The notes below the pieces were generated by a model that saw only the letters and a program-made list of their open reading frames with translations, was not told where the DNA came from and did not search any database. The translations under genes and the position numbers were made by a program. From Cryomorphaceae bacterium (GTDB lineage: Bacteria > Bacteroidota > Bacteroidia > Flavobacteriales_D > Parvicellaceae): a stretch of 64,000 bases of DNA. Within the stretch, counting starts at the first letter, position 1, and each line of letters starts with the position of its first letter. Below are positions 1-9,022 of the stretch, in pieces. Location: positions 372,001 through 436,000 of the forward strand of contig CAJJBV010000002.1 in NCBI GenBank assembly GCA_905182525.1. Reading direction: 5' to 3'.

Positions 1-651
1 ATTAAAGGTTGGGATTCCAACTGGTATGGAGGAAGAGACTATTCTGATAAGTTGGTAGAAGATGAAAAAATAAGAAAATACTTAAATGTTAGATTACAAA
101 AGGCAAGTATTTCAAAAATTATTATCGAACGAACTCTTAAGTTAATAACTATAACAATTAATACGGCAAGACCTGGTGTAATTATTGGAAAAGCTGGATC
201 TGAGGTTGATAAACTTAAAGAAGAATTAAAAAAATTAACATCTAAAGAAGTTCAGATTAATATTTTTGAAATTAAAAGACCAGAGTTGGATGCAAAATTA
301 GTTGCTGACAGTATTGCAAGACAAATTGAAGCTAGAATTTCTTTTAGAAGAGCTATAAAGATGTCTATTGCATCAACCATGAGAATGGGAGCTGAAGGAA
401 TTAAAGTTAAGATATCTGGCAGATTAAATGGTGCAGAAATGGCTAGAAGTGAAATGTATAAAGATGGTAGGATTCCATTACACACCTTAAGAGCAGATAT
501 TGACTATGCACTTTCTGAAGCATTAACTACTTATGGATTGATTGGAATAAAAGTATGGATTTGTAATGGTGAGGTTTATGGTAAAAGAGATTTGTCTCCA
601 AATTTTGGAATGAGTAGTAGAAAATCAAATAACGATAAAAGAAAAAGATAA
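1..651 (+). CDS. rpsC: 30S ribosomal protein S3 (5'-truncated by window edge)
   Basis: S3 binds 16S rRNA in the 30S head near the mRNA entry tunnel. The frame is open from base 1, and its first visible residues ([11 protein letters not shown]) normally sit about 15 residues into S3, so only the extreme N-terminus is missing. A type-2 KH domain follows, with its [14 protein letters not shown] loop near visible residues 59-72, then the C-terminal S3 domain containing [11 protein letters not shown]. An internal TTG at base 52 is not the real start. The tail is lysine/arginine rich. It stops 8 bases before rplP, as in the conserved S10/spc gene order. Identification is secure. Confidence 0.97.
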   Translation: MKGWDSNWYGGRDYSDKLVEDEKIRKYLNVRLQKASISKIIIERTLKLITITINTARPGVIIGKAGSEVDKLKEELKKLTSKEVQINIFEIKRPELDAKLVADSIARQIEARISFRRAIKMSIASTMRMGAEGIKVKISGRLNGAEMARSEMYKDGRIPLHTLRADIDYALSEALTTYGLIGIKVWICNGEVYGKRDLSPNFGMSSRKSNNDKRKR

Positions 652-659
652 TTATAATT

Positions 660-1079
660 ATGTTACAACCTAAGAAGACGAAACATAGGAAACAGCAAAA
701 AGGAAAAATCAAGGGGAATGCTCAGAGAGGTCACCAAATTGCTTTTGGTTCATTTGGAATTAAGTCTCTAGACGAAGGATTTCTTACATCTAGACAAATT
801 GAAGCTGCTCGTATTGCTGTAACTAGATATATGAAAAGAGAAGGTAAAGTTTGGATAAGAATTTTTCCCGATAAGCCAATAACTAATAAACCAGCTGAAG
901 TTAGAATGGGCAAAGGAAAAGGTGCCATTGACCATTGGGTTGCAGTTATAAGACCTGGAAGAGTTCTATTTGAAACTGATGGAGTTTCTTATGACGTAGC
1001 TAAAGAAGCATTAAGATTAGCGTCTCAAAAACTACCATTCAAAACAAAATTTGTAGTTAGACACGATTTCGTTATTTAA
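660..1079 (+). CDS. rplP: 50S ribosomal protein L16
   Basis: L16 (139 aa) helps shape the A-site tRNA and peptidyl-transferase region of the large subunit. The N-terminus [16 protein letters not shown] is the family signature and fixes the ATG start. The central [12 protein letters not shown] segment (about residues 77-88), followed by a [11 protein letters not shown] stretch, is the conserved L16 core. Length is normal. It lies between rpsC and rpmC with gaps of 8 and 12 bases, so it is surely co-transcribed with them. Nothing is unusual. Confidence 0.97.
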   Translation: MLQPKKTKHRKQQKGKIKGNAQRGHQIAFGSFGIKSLDEGFLTSRQIEAARIAVTRYMKREGKVWIRIFPDKPITNKPAEVRMGKGKGAIDHWVAVIRPGRVLFETDGVSYDVAKEALRLASQKLPFKTKFVVRHDFVI

Positions 1080-1091
1080 AAGATTTATAAA

Positions 1092-1307
1092 GTGAAAAGC
1101 AAAGAATTCAATATAAAATTAAATGGTTTATCAGCTGAAGAGCTGAACGAAATACTTTTAAATACTCAGGTTGAGTTGAGAAAGTTAAAGATGAATCATA
1201 AAACAGCAGAATTAGAAAATCCTCTTGAAATAAGATCTGTTAGAAGAAATTTATCTAGAATAAATACAGAAATTAAGAAAAGAGAATTACAACAAAGTAC
1301 CAACTGA
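1092..1307 (+). CDS. rpmC: 50S ribosomal protein L29
   Basis: L29 is a small helical protein (71 aa) near the peptide exit tunnel, part of the docking site for the signal recognition particle and trigger factor. Residues 13-50 carry the expected helical hairpin ([20 protein letters not shown]), then an [15 protein letters not shown] helix. The start is GTG; no in-frame ATG lies between the upstream stop and the conserved region. It sits 12 bases after rplP and 5 before rpsQ, the invariant position for rpmC. Confidence 0.94.
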   Translation: MKSKEFNIKLNGLSAEELNEILLNTQVELRKLKMNHKTAELENPLEIRSVRRNLSRINTEIKKRELQQSTN

Positions 1308-1312
1308 TTGAT

Positions 1313-1564
1313 ATGAGAAATTTAAGAAAAGAAAGAGTAGGGTTAGTTACAAGTTCGAAAATGGATAAATCTATTGTCGTTATGGTTGAGCGTACTGAAA
1401 AACATCCTAAGTATGGGAAGTTTGTTAAGAAAAGTTCCAAATTTGTTGCCCATGATGAAAAAAATGAGTGTAATGAAGGGGACACTGTTAAGATAATGGA
1501 AACCAGACCGTTAAGTAAGAGAAAGAATTGGAGATTAATAGAAATACTTGAAAAAGCTAAATAA
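1313..1564 (+). CDS. rpsQ: 30S ribosomal protein S17
   Basis: S17 (83 aa) is an OB-fold primary binder of 16S rRNA. Family signatures visible are the N-terminal [19 protein letters not shown], the central [15 protein letters not shown] loop (about residues 31-45) and the C-terminal [20 protein letters not shown]. The start ATG is 5 bases after the rpmC stop. Length and gene order are normal. Confidence 0.96.
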   Translation: MRNLRKERVGLVTSSKMDKSIVVMVERTEKHPKYGKFVKKSSKFVAHDEKNECNEGDTVKIMETRPLSKRKNWRLIEILEKAK

Positions 1565-1570
1565 TTAAAA

Positions 1571-1939
1571 ATGGTACAACAAGAAAGTAGATTATTAGTT
1601 GCTGATAATAGTGGGGCTAAAGAAGTTTTAGTTATTAGAGTATTGGGAGGAACCAAAAGAAGATATGCTTCAATTGGGGATCAAGTCGTAATTACCGTTA
1701 AAGATGCAACACCCTCAGGTACTGTTAAAAAAGGTCAAGTTTCAAGAGCAGTAGTTGTTAGAACCAAAAAAGAAGTAAGAAGAAATGATGGTTCTTACAT
1801 AAGATTTGACAATAATGCTGTTGTATTACTCAACGATACAGGTGAAATGAGAGGAACAAGAATTTTTGGTCCAGTAGCAAGAGAGTTAAGAGAAAAAAAA
1901 TTTATGAAAATTGTGTCTTTGGCACCAGAAGTATTATAA
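1571..1939 (+). CDS. rplN: 50S ribosomal protein L14
   Basis: L14 (122 aa) is a beta-barrel protein at the subunit interface (bridge B8). The opening [18 protein letters not shown] is the canonical L14 start, the basic loop [20 protein letters not shown] is at about residues 70-89, and [14 protein letters not shown] lies near the C-terminus. Length is exactly typical. It is 6 bases after rpsQ and first in the spc gene order proper. No anomaly. Confidence 0.97.
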   Translation: MVQQESRLLVADNSGAKEVLVIRVLGGTKRRYASIGDQVVITVKDATPSGTVKKGQVSRAVVVRTKKEVRRNDGSYIRFDNNAVVLLNDTGEMRGTRIFGPVARELREKKFMKIVSLAPEVL

Positions 1940-1949
1940 TTTAATAGGA

Positions 1950-2279
1950 ATGCAAAAGAAGTTTAAAATAAAAAAAGGGGATACGGTAAAAGTAATTGCT
2001 GGAGCTGCCTTAGGACAACAAGGAGTTATCCTTGATGTTGATAATGTAAAACAAAGAGTTTTTATAGAAGGTCTTTCAGTGGTTAACAAAAAACATGTAA
2101 AGCCTCAAACCGATAAGGCAAATCCTGATGGAGGCATTTTAGAGAAAGATAGAAGTATTCATATTTCAAATGTGATGTTTGTTCATAATGGAGAGCCAAC
2201 AAAAATTGGTAGAAAGATTGGTGAAAATAATAAATTAGTAAGGTTTGCTAAAAAAACTGGAGAGGAAATAGAATCATGA
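1950..2279 (+). CDS. rplX: 50S ribosomal protein L24
   Basis: L24 (109 aa) is an assembly-initiator protein with a KOW motif. The start is placed at ATG 1950 ([18 protein letters not shown]) because an in-frame extension upstream runs into the 3' end of rplN and has no L24 similarity. The KOW-type segment [20 protein letters not shown] follows at once, and the central [14 protein letters not shown] stretch is the family signature. Its TGA stop overlaps the ATG of rplE (ATGA), implying translational coupling. Confidence 0.96.
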   Translation: MQKKFKIKKGDTVKVIAGAALGQQGVILDVDNVKQRVFIEGLSVVNKKHVKPQTDKANPDGGILEKDRSIHISNVMFVHNGEPTKIGRKIGENNKLVRFAKKTGEEIES

Positions 2280-2824
2280 GTTATACACCTAGATTAAAAG
2301 ATAAGTACACTAATGAAATAGTACCTCTACTTAAAGAAAAGTTTAAATATAAATCTTTAATGGAAGTTCCTAGAGTTGAAAAGATAGTTATCAGTCAAGG
2401 AGTTGGTGAAGCTGTTTCTGATAGAAAATTAATTGAAAACGCAGTCAATGACCTTTCAGAAATTGCAGGACAAAAAGCATTAATGGTGAATTCTAAAAAG
2501 GATGTTTCAAATTTTAAGTTAAGAAAAGGTATGCCTATTGGTACTAAAGTTACTTTAAGAAGAGAAAAAATGTATGACTTTCTAGATAGATTAATTTCTG
2601 TTGCTTTGCCTCGAACTAGAGACTTTAGAGGAGTCAAATCTAATGGGGATGGAAGAGGAAATTTCACTATTGGTGTTAAGGAAAGTATAATTTTCCCAGA
2701 AATTGATATTGATAAAGTAAAAAAGATTTTAGGAATGGATATAACCATTGTTACAAGTGCTAATACAACTGAAGAAGGAAGAGCACTTTTAGTAGAATTT
2801 GGATTTCCATTTGAAAAAAAATAA
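2276..2824 (+). CDS. rplE: 50S ribosomal protein L5
   Basis: L5 (182 aa) binds 5S rRNA and contacts the P-site tRNA in the central protuberance. Recognisable segments are the N-terminal [19 protein letters not shown], the basic [18 protein letters not shown] at about residues 79-96, the loop [20 protein letters not shown], and a C-terminal [18 protein letters not shown]. The length is normal. The start overlaps the rplX stop by four bases. No irregularity. Confidence 0.97.
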   Translation: MSYTPRLKDKYTNEIVPLLKEKFKYKSLMEVPRVEKIVISQGVGEAVSDRKLIENAVNDLSEIAGQKALMVNSKKDVSNFKLRKGMPIGTKVTLRREKMYDFLDRLISVALPRTRDFRGVKSNGDGRGNFTIGVKESIIFPEIDIDKVKKILGMDITIVTSANTTEEGRALLVEFGFPFEKK

Positions 2825-2838
2825 AACAGTAAAAAGTT

Positions 2839-3126
2839 ATGGCTAAAGAATCAATGAAAGCTAAAGAGCGTAAGAGAGAAAAACTTGCAGCTCAATACAG
2901 TGAAAGAAGAGATGTTTTGAGAAAAGCTCAAAAAGAAGGTGACTGGGATGCAATGTTTAAGCTTCAAAAGTTACCTAAAAACTCTATGGCTGTTAGAAAG
3001 CATAATAGATGTCAATTAACTGGTAGACCTAGAGGTTATATGAGACAATTTGGTATCTCCAGAGTTACATTTAGAGAAATGGCAGTAGCTGGTAAAATAC
3101 CAGGAATAACTAAAGCTAGTTGGTAA
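2839..3126 (+). CDS. rpsN: 30S ribosomal protein S14, zinc-free type
   Basis: S14 (95 aa) is a late-binding protein of the 30S head. The C-terminal half carries the family signature [17 protein letters not shown], ending in PGITKASW. The longer N-terminal helical part and the absence of two CxxC pairs show the 'C-minus' zinc-independent form; only one cysteine remains in the region. This fits the equally reduced zinc site in rpmJ of the same operon. It lies 14 bases after rplE and 20 before rpsH. Confidence 0.95.
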   Translation: MAKESMKAKERKREKLAAQYSERRDVLRKAQKEGDWDAMFKLQKLPKNSMAVRKHNRCQLTGRPRGYMRQFGISRVTFREMAVAGKIPGITKASW

Positions 3127-3146
3127 ATTATAATTAAAAAAAGAAA

Positions 3147-3545
3147 ATGGTAACAGATCCAATATCAGATTATTTAACAAGACTTAGAAATGCCATAAGT
3201 GCAAAACATAAAGTCGTAGAAGTACCGGGCTCAAATATTAAGAAAGCAATGACTAAAATCTTAATGGAACAAGGTTATATCTTAAATTTCAAAGAAATAA
3301 AGGATGATAAACAAGGAATAATTAAAATTGCCTTGAAGTATAATAATAAAACTAAAGACTCAGCTATCAGAACTTTGACTAGGAATAAGTAAGCCTGGAT
3401 TAAGAAAGTATTCTGGTGTTGATACTTGCCAAGAGTTTTAAATGGACTTGGTATAGCAATTGTGTCAACGTCAAAAGGATTAATTACTGATAAAGAAGCA
3501 AGAAAAAATAACGTAGGTGGAGAGATTCTCTGCTATGTTGACTAA
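3147..3545 (+). CDS. rpsH: 30S ribosomal protein S8, with two compensating frameshifts
   Basis: S8 binds the central domain of 16S rRNA and in many bacteria represses the spc operon. The first 79 residues ([16 protein letters not shown]...SAIRTLTR) are clearly S8, but the frame then hits a stop at 3390. Removing one A near 3384-3385 restores [13 protein letters not shown], and adding one T near 3426-3427 restores [18 protein letters not shown] through GGEILCYVD and a stop at 3543-3545, giving normal length. The two indels (+1, then -1 about 43 bases later) compensate. S8 is essential and single copy, so sequence error is the likeliest cause. As written, the product would be truncated. Confidence 0.93.
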
Positions 3546-3558
3546 ATTATAGATAGAT

Positions 3559-4113
3559 ATGTCAAGAATTGGAAATGCACCCATTACAGTACCCGAAGGA
3601 GTTGAAGTGATTATATCACCTGAAAATTCAGTGTTAGTTAAAGGGAAATTAGGGGAATTGAGTGAAAAAATTAATACTTCAATTAAAGTATTGCTGAAAG
3701 ATAATATCATTACACTTTCAAGACCCAATGACGAAAAAGAGATGCGTTCTCTTCATGGATTATATAGGGCTCTAATTAATAATATGGTTCTAGGTGTTTC
3801 AGAGGGTTATGTTATTGAACAAGAACTTGTAGGTGTTGGTTACAGAGCAAAAGCACAGGGACAAAGATTAGAACTATCTCTTGGTTATTCTCATCCAATT
3901 ATTTTTGAACTTCCAAATGAAGTGAAACTAACTACCATTACTGAAAAGGGTAAAAACCCACAAATAAAGTTGGAGTCTTTTGATAAACAATTAATTGGTC
4001 AAGTTGCGGCAAAAATAAGATCTTTTAGAAAACCCGAACCTTACAAAGGAAAAGGCGTTAAATTCAAAGATGAGGTTATAAGAAGAAAAGCAGGTAAAAC
4101 TGCAGCTAAATAA
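3559..4113 (+). CDS. rplF: 50S ribosomal protein L6
   Basis: L6 (184 aa) sits near the sarcin-ricin loop and the translation-factor site. Two repeated L6 domains are evident: N-terminal MSRIGNAPITVPEGVEV and C-terminal EQELVGVGYRAKAQGQRL, followed by RSFRKPEPYKGKGVKF, the conserved L6 C-terminal signature. Length is typical. It begins 13 bases after the corrected rpsH stop and precedes rplR by 12 bases, all in conserved spc order. Confidence 0.97.
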   Translation: MSRIGNAPITVPEGVEVIISPENSVLVKGKLGELSEKINTSIKVLLKDNIITLSRPNDEKEMRSLHGLYRALINNMVLGVSEGYVIEQELVGVGYRAKAQGQRLELSLGYSHPIIFELPNEVKLTTITEKGKNPQIKLESFDKQLIGQVAAKIRSFRKPEPYKGKGVKFKDEVIRRKAGKTAAK

Positions 4114-4125
4114 TTTTTAAAGAAA

Positions 4126-4479
4126 ATGAGTAATTTAAAAGCAAATAGAAGAGCAAGGATTAAAAAAAGAATCCGAAAAAATATTTCTGGTACTACATCT
4201 AGACCTAGGTTAAGTGTTTTTAGAAGTAATAAGCAGATTTATGCTCAAGTAATTGATGATATTAAAGGAATTACAATTACCTCAGCTTCCTCTCATATTA
4301 AAGACGACACCAAAAAAGTTAATAAAATTGATCAAGCAAAATTAATTGGAAAAGAGATTGCTGAAAATGCTACAAAGGCTGGTATTAAAGAGGTTGTTTT
4401 TGATAGAAATGGATATTTATATCATGGTAGGGTAAAAGCTTTAGCCGAATCTGCTAGAGAAAACGGATTAAAATTTTAA
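4126..4479 (+). CDS. rplR: 50S ribosomal protein L18
   Basis: L18 (117 aa) binds 5S rRNA with L5 and L25. The basic N-terminus [16 protein letters not shown] is followed by [20 protein letters not shown], the family hallmark, and the C-terminus [20 protein letters not shown] is equally diagnostic. Length is normal for the family. It is spaced 12 bases from both rplF and rpsE. No anomalies. Confidence 0.97.
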   Translation: MSNLKANRRARIKKRIRKNISGTTSRPRLSVFRSNKQIYAQVIDDIKGITITSASSHIKDDTKKVNKIDQAKLIGKEIAENATKAGIKEVVFDRNGYLYHGRVKALAESARENGLKF

Positions 4480-4491
4480 ATATAATGTATA

Positions 4492-5004
4492 ATGGAATCA
4501 GAGAAATCAATAAGACCTACAGACGTTGAACTAAAAGATAGACTTGTTGCTATTAATAGAGTAACTAAAGTTACTAAAGGTGGTAGACATTTTAGTTTTT
4601 CAGCGATAGTTGTAGTTGGTGATGAGCAAAGTATTGTAGGCCATGGTTTAGGAAAGGCTAATGAAGTTACCGAAGCTATTTCAAAAGCTGTTGAAGAAGC
4701 TAAAAAGAATTTAAAAAGAATAGCCATCATTAACGAAACATTACCTCATGCTATTAAATCTAAATATTCTGGAGCACAAGTATTCCTAAAACCTGCATCT
4801 GCTGGTACTGGAGTTATTGCTGGTGGTGCAATGCGTGCTGTTTTAGAGAGTGCGGGTGTAAAAAATGTTTTGGCTAAGTCTCAAGGTTCTTCAAATCCAC
4901 ATAACGTGGTAAAAGCTACTATTAAGGCACTTCAGTCATTAAGAGATGCAAATAGTGTTGCACACCAAAGAGGTGTTAGTTTAGAAAAAGTTTTTAACGG
5001 ATAA
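4492..5004 (+). CDS. rpsE: 30S ribosomal protein S5
   Basis: S5 (170 aa) contributes to decoding fidelity and the mRNA entry helicase site. The N-terminal double-stranded RNA-binding-like domain carries [20 protein letters not shown] and [14 protein letters not shown]; the C-terminal domain has [19 protein letters not shown] and [15 protein letters not shown]. Start and length are normal. rpmD follows after 11 bases. Confidence 0.97.
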   Translation: MESEKSIRPTDVELKDRLVAINRVTKVTKGGRHFSFSAIVVVGDEQSIVGHGLGKANEVTEAISKAVEEAKKNLKRIAIINETLPHAIKSKYSGAQVFLKPASAGTGVIAGGAMRAVLESAGVKNVLAKSQGSSNPHNVVKATIKALQSLRDANSVAHQRGVSLEKVFNG

Positions 5005-5015
5005 TTAAGGTCAAA

Positions 5016-5192
5016 ATGGCAAAAATTAAAGTAACTCAAATAAAAAGCGCAATTAATAGACCTCAAAGACAGAAGTTAACTCTTCAAGCCTTAGGTTTAG
5101 GTAAGCTTAATAGAACTGTCGAACACGAAGCTACTCCTCAGATTCTAGGAATGGTTAAGAAAGTTGAACATATGATTAAAATTGTTAAATAA
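5016..5192 (+). CDS. rpmD: 50S ribosomal protein L30
   Basis: L30 is a 58-residue beta-alpha-beta protein of the large subunit. The frame reads MAKIKVTQIKSAINRPQRQK, then LQALGLGKLNRTVEH and a C-terminal GMVKKVEHMIKIVK, matching L30 over its full length. It fills the gap between rpsE (11 bases upstream) and rplO (21 bases downstream), its invariant position in the spc order. It is short and easily missed by length filters. Confidence 0.95.
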   Translation: MAKIKVTQIKSAINRPQRQKLTLQALGLGKLNRTVEHEATPQILGMVKKVEHMIKIVK

Positions 5193-5213
5193 TTTATAAA
5201 GAATTAAGTAGTT

Positions 5214-5684
5214 ATGAAATTACATACTTTAAAACCTGCAGAAGGATCAACAAAAGCTAAGAAAAGAGTTGGAAGAGGACAAGGTTCTGGCCATGGTGGA
5301 ACATCTACTAGAGGACATAAAGGTGCAAAATCTAGATCTGGTTACAAATCAAAAATTGGGTTTGAGGGTGGTCAAATGCCGCTACAGAGAAGAGTTCCTA
5401 AATTTGGTTTTAAAAACATTAACAGAGTTGAATATAAAGGTATTAATTTAGATACAATTCAAATATTAATTGATAAAAGCAAACCTAAAACTATTACAAC
5501 TCAATTATTAGTTGAAAATGGGTTAGCTAATAAAAAAGACTTAATAAAAATTCTAGGTAGAGGTGAATTAAAGAGTAAAATAAATATTTCTGCTCATGGA
5601 TTTTCTTCAAAAGCAAAATCTATTATTGAAGATTTGGGTGGAAAAATCGAGATTATTGAAAAAAAGAAAGAAAAAGTTGAATGA
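5214..5684 (+). CDS. rplO: 50S ribosomal protein L15
   Basis: L15 (156 aa) is a late-assembly protein with an extended glycine-rich N-terminal arm inside the 50S subunit. The N-terminus KLHTLKPAEGSTKAKKRVGR followed by GQGSGHGGTSTRGHKGAKSR is the L15 signature, then EGGQMPLQRRVPKFGF. The C-terminal globular part (ISAHGFSSKAKSIIE) is normal, ending in a lysine/glutamate tail. The stop overlaps the secY start as ATGA. Confidence 0.97.
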   Translation: MKLHTLKPAEGSTKAKKRVGRGQGSGHGGTSTRGHKGAKSRSGYKSKIGFEGGQMPLQRRVPKFGFKNINRVEYKGINLDTIQILIDKSKPKTITTQLLVENGLANKKDLIKILGRGELKSKINISAHGFSSKAKSIIEDLGGKIEIIEKKKEKVE

Positions 5685-7012
5685 AAAATTTAATTAAAAC
5701 TTTAAAAGAGATCTGGGCTGTTGACGAGTTAAGAAAGCGTATTTTATATACTCTTGCACTTATTCTAGTATACAGAATAGGATCTTTTATTGTTCTCCCT
5801 GGAATTAATACAGAAAGACTGGCTTCTGCTGCTTCTGGTGATAATAGTATTCTTAACTTAATTAATATGTTTGCTGGTGGAGCATTTTCTAGAGCTTCAA
5901 TTATGGCTTTGGGAATTATGCCTTATATATCTGCATCAATTGTAATGCAATTGTTAGGTATGGCTGTACCAACTTTTCAGAGATTACAAAGAGAAGGAGA
6001 AAGTGGTAGAAAGAAAATTAATCAATATACAAGACTTCTTACCATAGCTATATGTTTATTTCAAGCACCAAGCTATATGGGCGCATATGTCCCTGCAGAA
6101 GCAAGATTAGATGATTCTTTTTTGTGGTGGGTTCAAATTACTGCAATTTTAACTGCTGGAACAATGTTTGTAACATGGTTAGGTGAAAGAATAACAGATA
6201 GAGGAATAGGAAATGGAATTTCATTAATTATTACAATCGGTATTATAGCAGGACTCCCAGGCGCTTTTTTCCAAGAGCTTGGTGCTAAAATATATGACGG
6301 TGGTTTAGTCATATTGCTAGTTGAGTTAGTTATACTTCTTTTAGTTATACTTATAACAATACTATTAGTTCAGGGAACTCGAAGAATTCCTGTTCACACA
6401 GCAAAAAGAGTGATTGGTAGGGGTTCCAAGCAAGCTCTAGCTGGAGGTCAAAGAAGTTATATTCCTCTTAAAATTAATCAAGCAGGTGTTATGCCAATTA
6501 TTTTTGCTCAAGCTTTGATGTTCCTACCTTCTTTGATATTTCAAAATAGCTCATTTGGCGCTACGTTTTCTAACATTCAAGGGTTTTGGTATAATGCTGT
6601 TTTCTTCTTGATGATTGTAATATTCACTTATTTTTATACTGCTATTATGATGAATCCGAATCAAATGGCTGACGAACTAAAAAGAAATGGTTCTTTTATC
6701 CCAGGCATAAAACCAGGTAAAAAAACTGCTGACTTTATTGAAGGATTAATCTCTAGATTAGTTTTTCCAGGTTCTATTTTTCTTGGTATTATTGCGATTT
6801 TACCAGCGTTTGCTATGAATTTTGGAATTCAGCAAGGTTTTTCATATTTTTTTGGAGGAACATCATTACTAATTATGGTTGGTGTTGTGTTAGATACTCT
6901 TCAACAAATTGAAAGCCACTTATTGAATAGACATTATGATGGTCTTATTAAAGGTGGTAGAATTAAGGGTAGGTCTACATCGTCAGCAGTGACAATGAGT
7001 CAAACTCTTTAA
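5681..7012 (+). CDS. secY: Preprotein translocase channel subunit SecY
   Basis: SecY (443 aa) is the inner-membrane protein-conducting channel. About ten hydrophobic segments are visible. Signatures include YRIGSFIVLPGIN near residues 31-43, ALGIMPYISASIVMQLL near 79-95, the cytoplasmic loop QRLQREGESGRKKINQYTR, and the later loop RRIPVHTAKRVIGRG. The start ATG overlaps the rplO stop, a classic spc-operon arrangement coupling secretion capacity to ribosome synthesis. Length is normal, with no anomaly. Confidence 0.97.
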   Translation: MKNLIKTLKEIWAVDELRKRILYTLALILVYRIGSFIVLPGINTERLASAASGDNSILNLINMFAGGAFSRASIMALGIMPYISASIVMQLLGMAVPTFQRLQREGESGRKKINQYTRLLTIAICLFQAPSYMGAYVPAEARLDDSFLWWVQITAILTAGTMFVTWLGERITDRGIGNGISLIITIGIIAGLPGAFFQELGAKIYDGGLVILLVELVILLLVILITILLVQGTRRIPVHTAKRVIGRGSKQALAGGQRSYIPLKINQAGVMPIIFAQALMFLPSLIFQNSSFGATFSNIQGFWYNAVFFLMIVIFTYFYTAIMMNPNQMADELKRNGSFIPGIKPGKKTADFIEGLISRLVFPGSIFLGIIAILPAFAMNFGIQQGFSYFFGGTSLLIMVGVVLDTLQQIESHLLNRHYDGLIKGGRIKGRSTSSAVTMSQTL

Positions 7013-7024
7013 ATAATCTTTTCC

Positions 7025-7813
7025 ATGATTTTTTATAAAACTGGAGAAGAAATTGAACGAATTAAAAAAAGTTCTTTACTTGTTGGTAAAACTTTAGCAG
7101 AAGTCGCTAAAATAATTAAACCAGGTGTTACTACACTTGATTTGGACAAAGTTGCGGAAGAATTTATTAGAGATAATAATGCTATCCCAGGGTTTTTAGG
7201 TTATGGAGGTTTCCCAAACTCACTTTGTACTTCGGTAAATAGTGCAGTTGTTCATGGGATTCCAAATAAAAAGCCATTAATTGAAGGAGATATTGTTTCC
7301 GTTGATTGTGGTGTGCTTATGGATGATTTTTATGGAGATTCTGCTTATACATTTGAAATAGGTGAAGTCTCAAAAGAGGTTAGAAATCTTTTAAAAGTAA
7401 CTAAAGAGTCATTAATACTAGCTATTGAACAAACTAAAGCAGGAAATAGAATTGGTGATATTGGTTTTGCAGTTCAAAATCATGCTGAATCTAATGGCTA
7501 TGGTGTGGTAAGAGAATTAGTAGGTCATGGTCTTGGGAGATCTTTACACGAAAAACCGGAAGTTCCAAATTATGGAAAAAAAGGAAGAGGTCATAAAATG
7601 AAACCAGGTCTAGTTTTAGCTATTGAGCCTATGATTAATCTTGGTAAAAAAGAAGTAACCCAGCTTGATGATGGTTGGACTATAGTTACAAAAGACAACT
7701 TGCCGTCTGCACACTTTGAACACGATGTAGCAATATCTATAGATGGTTCACCAGAAGTTTTATCTTCATTTGAAGAAATAGAAAAAGTATTAAATAATAA
7801 AGTCAATAAATAG
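7025..7813 (+). CDS. map: Methionine aminopeptidase, type I
   Basis: Removes the initiator methionine from nascent proteins (262 aa, cytoplasmic, di-metal). The pita-bread fold is visible from [15 protein letters not shown] (substrate histidine) through the metal ligands in [38 protein letters not shown] and ending [10 protein letters not shown] plus FEHDVAIS. All five expected D, D, H, E, E ligands can be placed. It lacks an N-terminal zinc-finger extension, so it is subtype Ia. It lies 12 bases after secY and one base before infA, the usual secY-map-infA order. Confidence 0.96.
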   Translation: MIFYKTGEEIERIKKSSLLVGKTLAEVAKIIKPGVTTLDLDKVAEEFIRDNNAIPGFLGYGGFPNSLCTSVNSAVVHGIPNKKPLIEGDIVSVDCGVLMDDFYGDSAYTFEIGEVSKEVRNLLKVTKESLILAIEQTKAGNRIGDIGFAVQNHAESNGYGVVRELVGHGLGRSLHEKPEVPNYGKKGRGHKMKPGLVLAIEPMINLGKKEVTQLDDGWTIVTKDNLPSAHFEHDVAISIDGSPEVLSSFEEIEKVLNNKVNK

Positions 7814-7814
7814 T

Positions 7815-8033
7815 ATGGCCAAACAGACGTCAATAGAGCAGGATGGTACCATTACAGAAGCATTGTCAAATGCTATGTTTAGGGTTGAGCTAGAGAACGG
7901 GCATATAATAACTGCTCATATCTCAGGTAAAATGAGAATGCACTATATCAGAATTTTGCCTGGAGACAAAGTGAAAGTCGAGATGTCTCCATATGATTTG
8001 ACAAAAGGAAGAATTACGTTTAGATACAAATAA
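7815..8033 (+). CDS. infA: Translation initiation factor IF-1
   Basis: IF-1 (72 aa) is an S1/OB-fold factor that occupies the 30S A site during initiation. The full family sequence is recognisable: [20 protein letters not shown], then [39 protein letters not shown] and a final FRYK. The start is one base after the map stop, indicating tight coupling. Length is exactly typical. Confidence 0.97.
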   Translation: MAKQTSIEQDGTITEALSNAMFRVELENGHIITAHISGKMRMHYIRILPGDKVKVEMSPYDLTKGRITFRYK

Positions 8034-8040
8034 TTAAAAA

Positions 8041-8157
8041 ATGAAAGTAAGAGCATCTATAAAAAAAAGATCTGCGGATTGCAAAATTGTAAGACGTAAA
8101 GGAAGATTGTATGTAATAAATAAAAAGAACCCTAAGTTCAAACAAAGACAAGGATAA
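8041..8157 (+). CDS. rpmJ: 50S ribosomal protein L36, zinc-free type
   Basis: L36 (38 aa) is the smallest large-subunit protein. The frame reads [20 protein letters not shown] and ends NPKFKQRQG, the L36 pattern at full length. Of the four zinc ligands in the standard form, only one cysteine (residue 14) remains; the others are replaced (S/R, N and F), so this is the zinc-independent form. It lies 7 bases after infA and 4 before rpsM. Too short for most gene-finders. Confidence 0.95.
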   Translation: MKVRASIKKRSADCKIVRRKGRLYVINKKNPKFKQRQG

Positions 8158-8161
8158 TATT

Positions 8162-8539
8162 ATGGCAAGAATAGCAGGAATAGATTTACCAAAAAATAAA
8201 AGAGGTGTCATAGGTCTGACCTATATATATGGCATTGGAAGAAGTACATCAGAAAAAATTTTAGCAGAAGCTGGAATTGATGAAAGTATTAAAGTTCAGG
8301 ATTGGAATGATGATCAGTTAGGTATAATAAGAAAACTTATTTCAGAAACTTACAAGGTTGAAGGTGCTCTAAGATCTGAAGTTCAGTTAAATATTAAGAG
8401 ACTAATGGATATTGGATCTCAAAGAGGAATTAGACATAGAAATGGATTACCACTTAGAGGACAAAGAACTAAGAATAATTCTAGAACTAGAAAAGGAAAA
8501 AGAAAAACTGTTGCTAATAAAAAGAAAGCAACTAAATAA
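8162..8539 (+). CDS. rpsM: 30S ribosomal protein S13
   Basis: S13 (125 aa) lies at the top of the 30S head and contacts the 50S subunit and P-site tRNA. Signatures are [19 protein letters not shown], the helix-two-turn-helix [20 protein letters not shown], and [19 protein letters not shown] with a basic C-terminal tail that reaches the tRNA. Length normal. First gene of the alpha-operon part of the run; rpsK follows 18 bases later. Confidence 0.97.
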   Translation: MARIAGIDLPKNKRGVIGLTYIYGIGRSTSEKILAEAGIDESIKVQDWNDDQLGIIRKLISETYKVEGALRSEVQLNIKRLMDIGSQRGIRHRNGLPLRGQRTKNNSRTRKGKRKTVANKKKATK

Positions 8540-8557
8540 TATTTAAGACATAAGGTT

Positions 8558-8941
8558 ATGGCTAAGCAATCAAAAAAGAAAAAAAACGTACAAATTAATC
8601 CTGTAGGGGAAGCTCATATTCAAGCTTCTTTCAATAACATAATTATTTCATTATGTAATGAAAAAGGGCAAGTAATATCTTGGTCCTCTGCTGGTAAAAT
8701 GGGTTTTAGAGGATCTAAAAAAAATACTCCTTATGCTGCACAAGTCGCAGCTGAGGAATGTAGTAAAGAAGCTTTTGAGTTTGGATTGAGAAAAGTCAAA
8801 GTTTATGTTAAGGGTCCTGGAGGCGGAAGAGAATCTGCTATAAGAAGTATTCATAATAATGGAATTGAAGTTACTGAAATTGTTGACGTTACTCCAATTC
8901 CGCACAATGGATGTAGACCCCCTAAAAGAAGAAGAGTATAA
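8558..8941 (+). CDS. rpsK: 30S ribosomal protein S11
   Basis: S11 (127 aa) lies on the 30S platform by the mRNA exit. After a lysine-rich start the family core appears: [54 protein letters not shown] and the C-terminal [16 protein letters not shown]. Length is typical. An 81-base spacer holding a hairpin leader separates it from rpsD, wider than other gaps in this operon. Confidence 0.97.
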   Translation: MAKQSKKKKNVQINPVGEAHIQASFNNIIISLCNEKGQVISWSSAGKMGFRGSKKNTPYAAQVAAEECSKEAFEFGLRKVKVYVKGPGGGRESAIRSIHNNGIEVTEIVDVTPIPHNGCRPPKRRRV

Positions 8942-8955
8942 TTAATAAAAACCAT

Positions 8956-9005
8956 AAAAGTTGATTACATCGAAGGATACTGACCTTAATTCATGATTAA
9001 CTTTT
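8956..9005 (+). ncRNA. Candidate S4-binding leader hairpin upstream of rpsD
   Basis: A two-part stem-loop fills the rpsK-rpsD spacer. The outer stem pairs 8956-8967 with 8994-9005 (AAAAGTTGATTA with TGATTAACTTTT, two G-U pairs). The inner stem pairs AAGG at 8973-8976 with CCTT at 8984-8987, leaving a 7-base loop, with asymmetric internal loops between the stems. Structured leaders bound by S4 are known to autoregulate rpsD/alpha-operon genes in several phyla, and a Bacteroidia-type S4 leader motif has been described. The assignment rests on position and the visible pairing; covariation was not tested. Confidence 0.5.
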
Positions 9006-9022
9006 AATAAATTAAATAAAAA

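Noticed and set aside
5269-5451. 60-codon open frame inside rplO on the same strand
   Set aside because: A shifted-frame shadow of the glycine/arginine-rich part of L15, with no independent similarity or start context.
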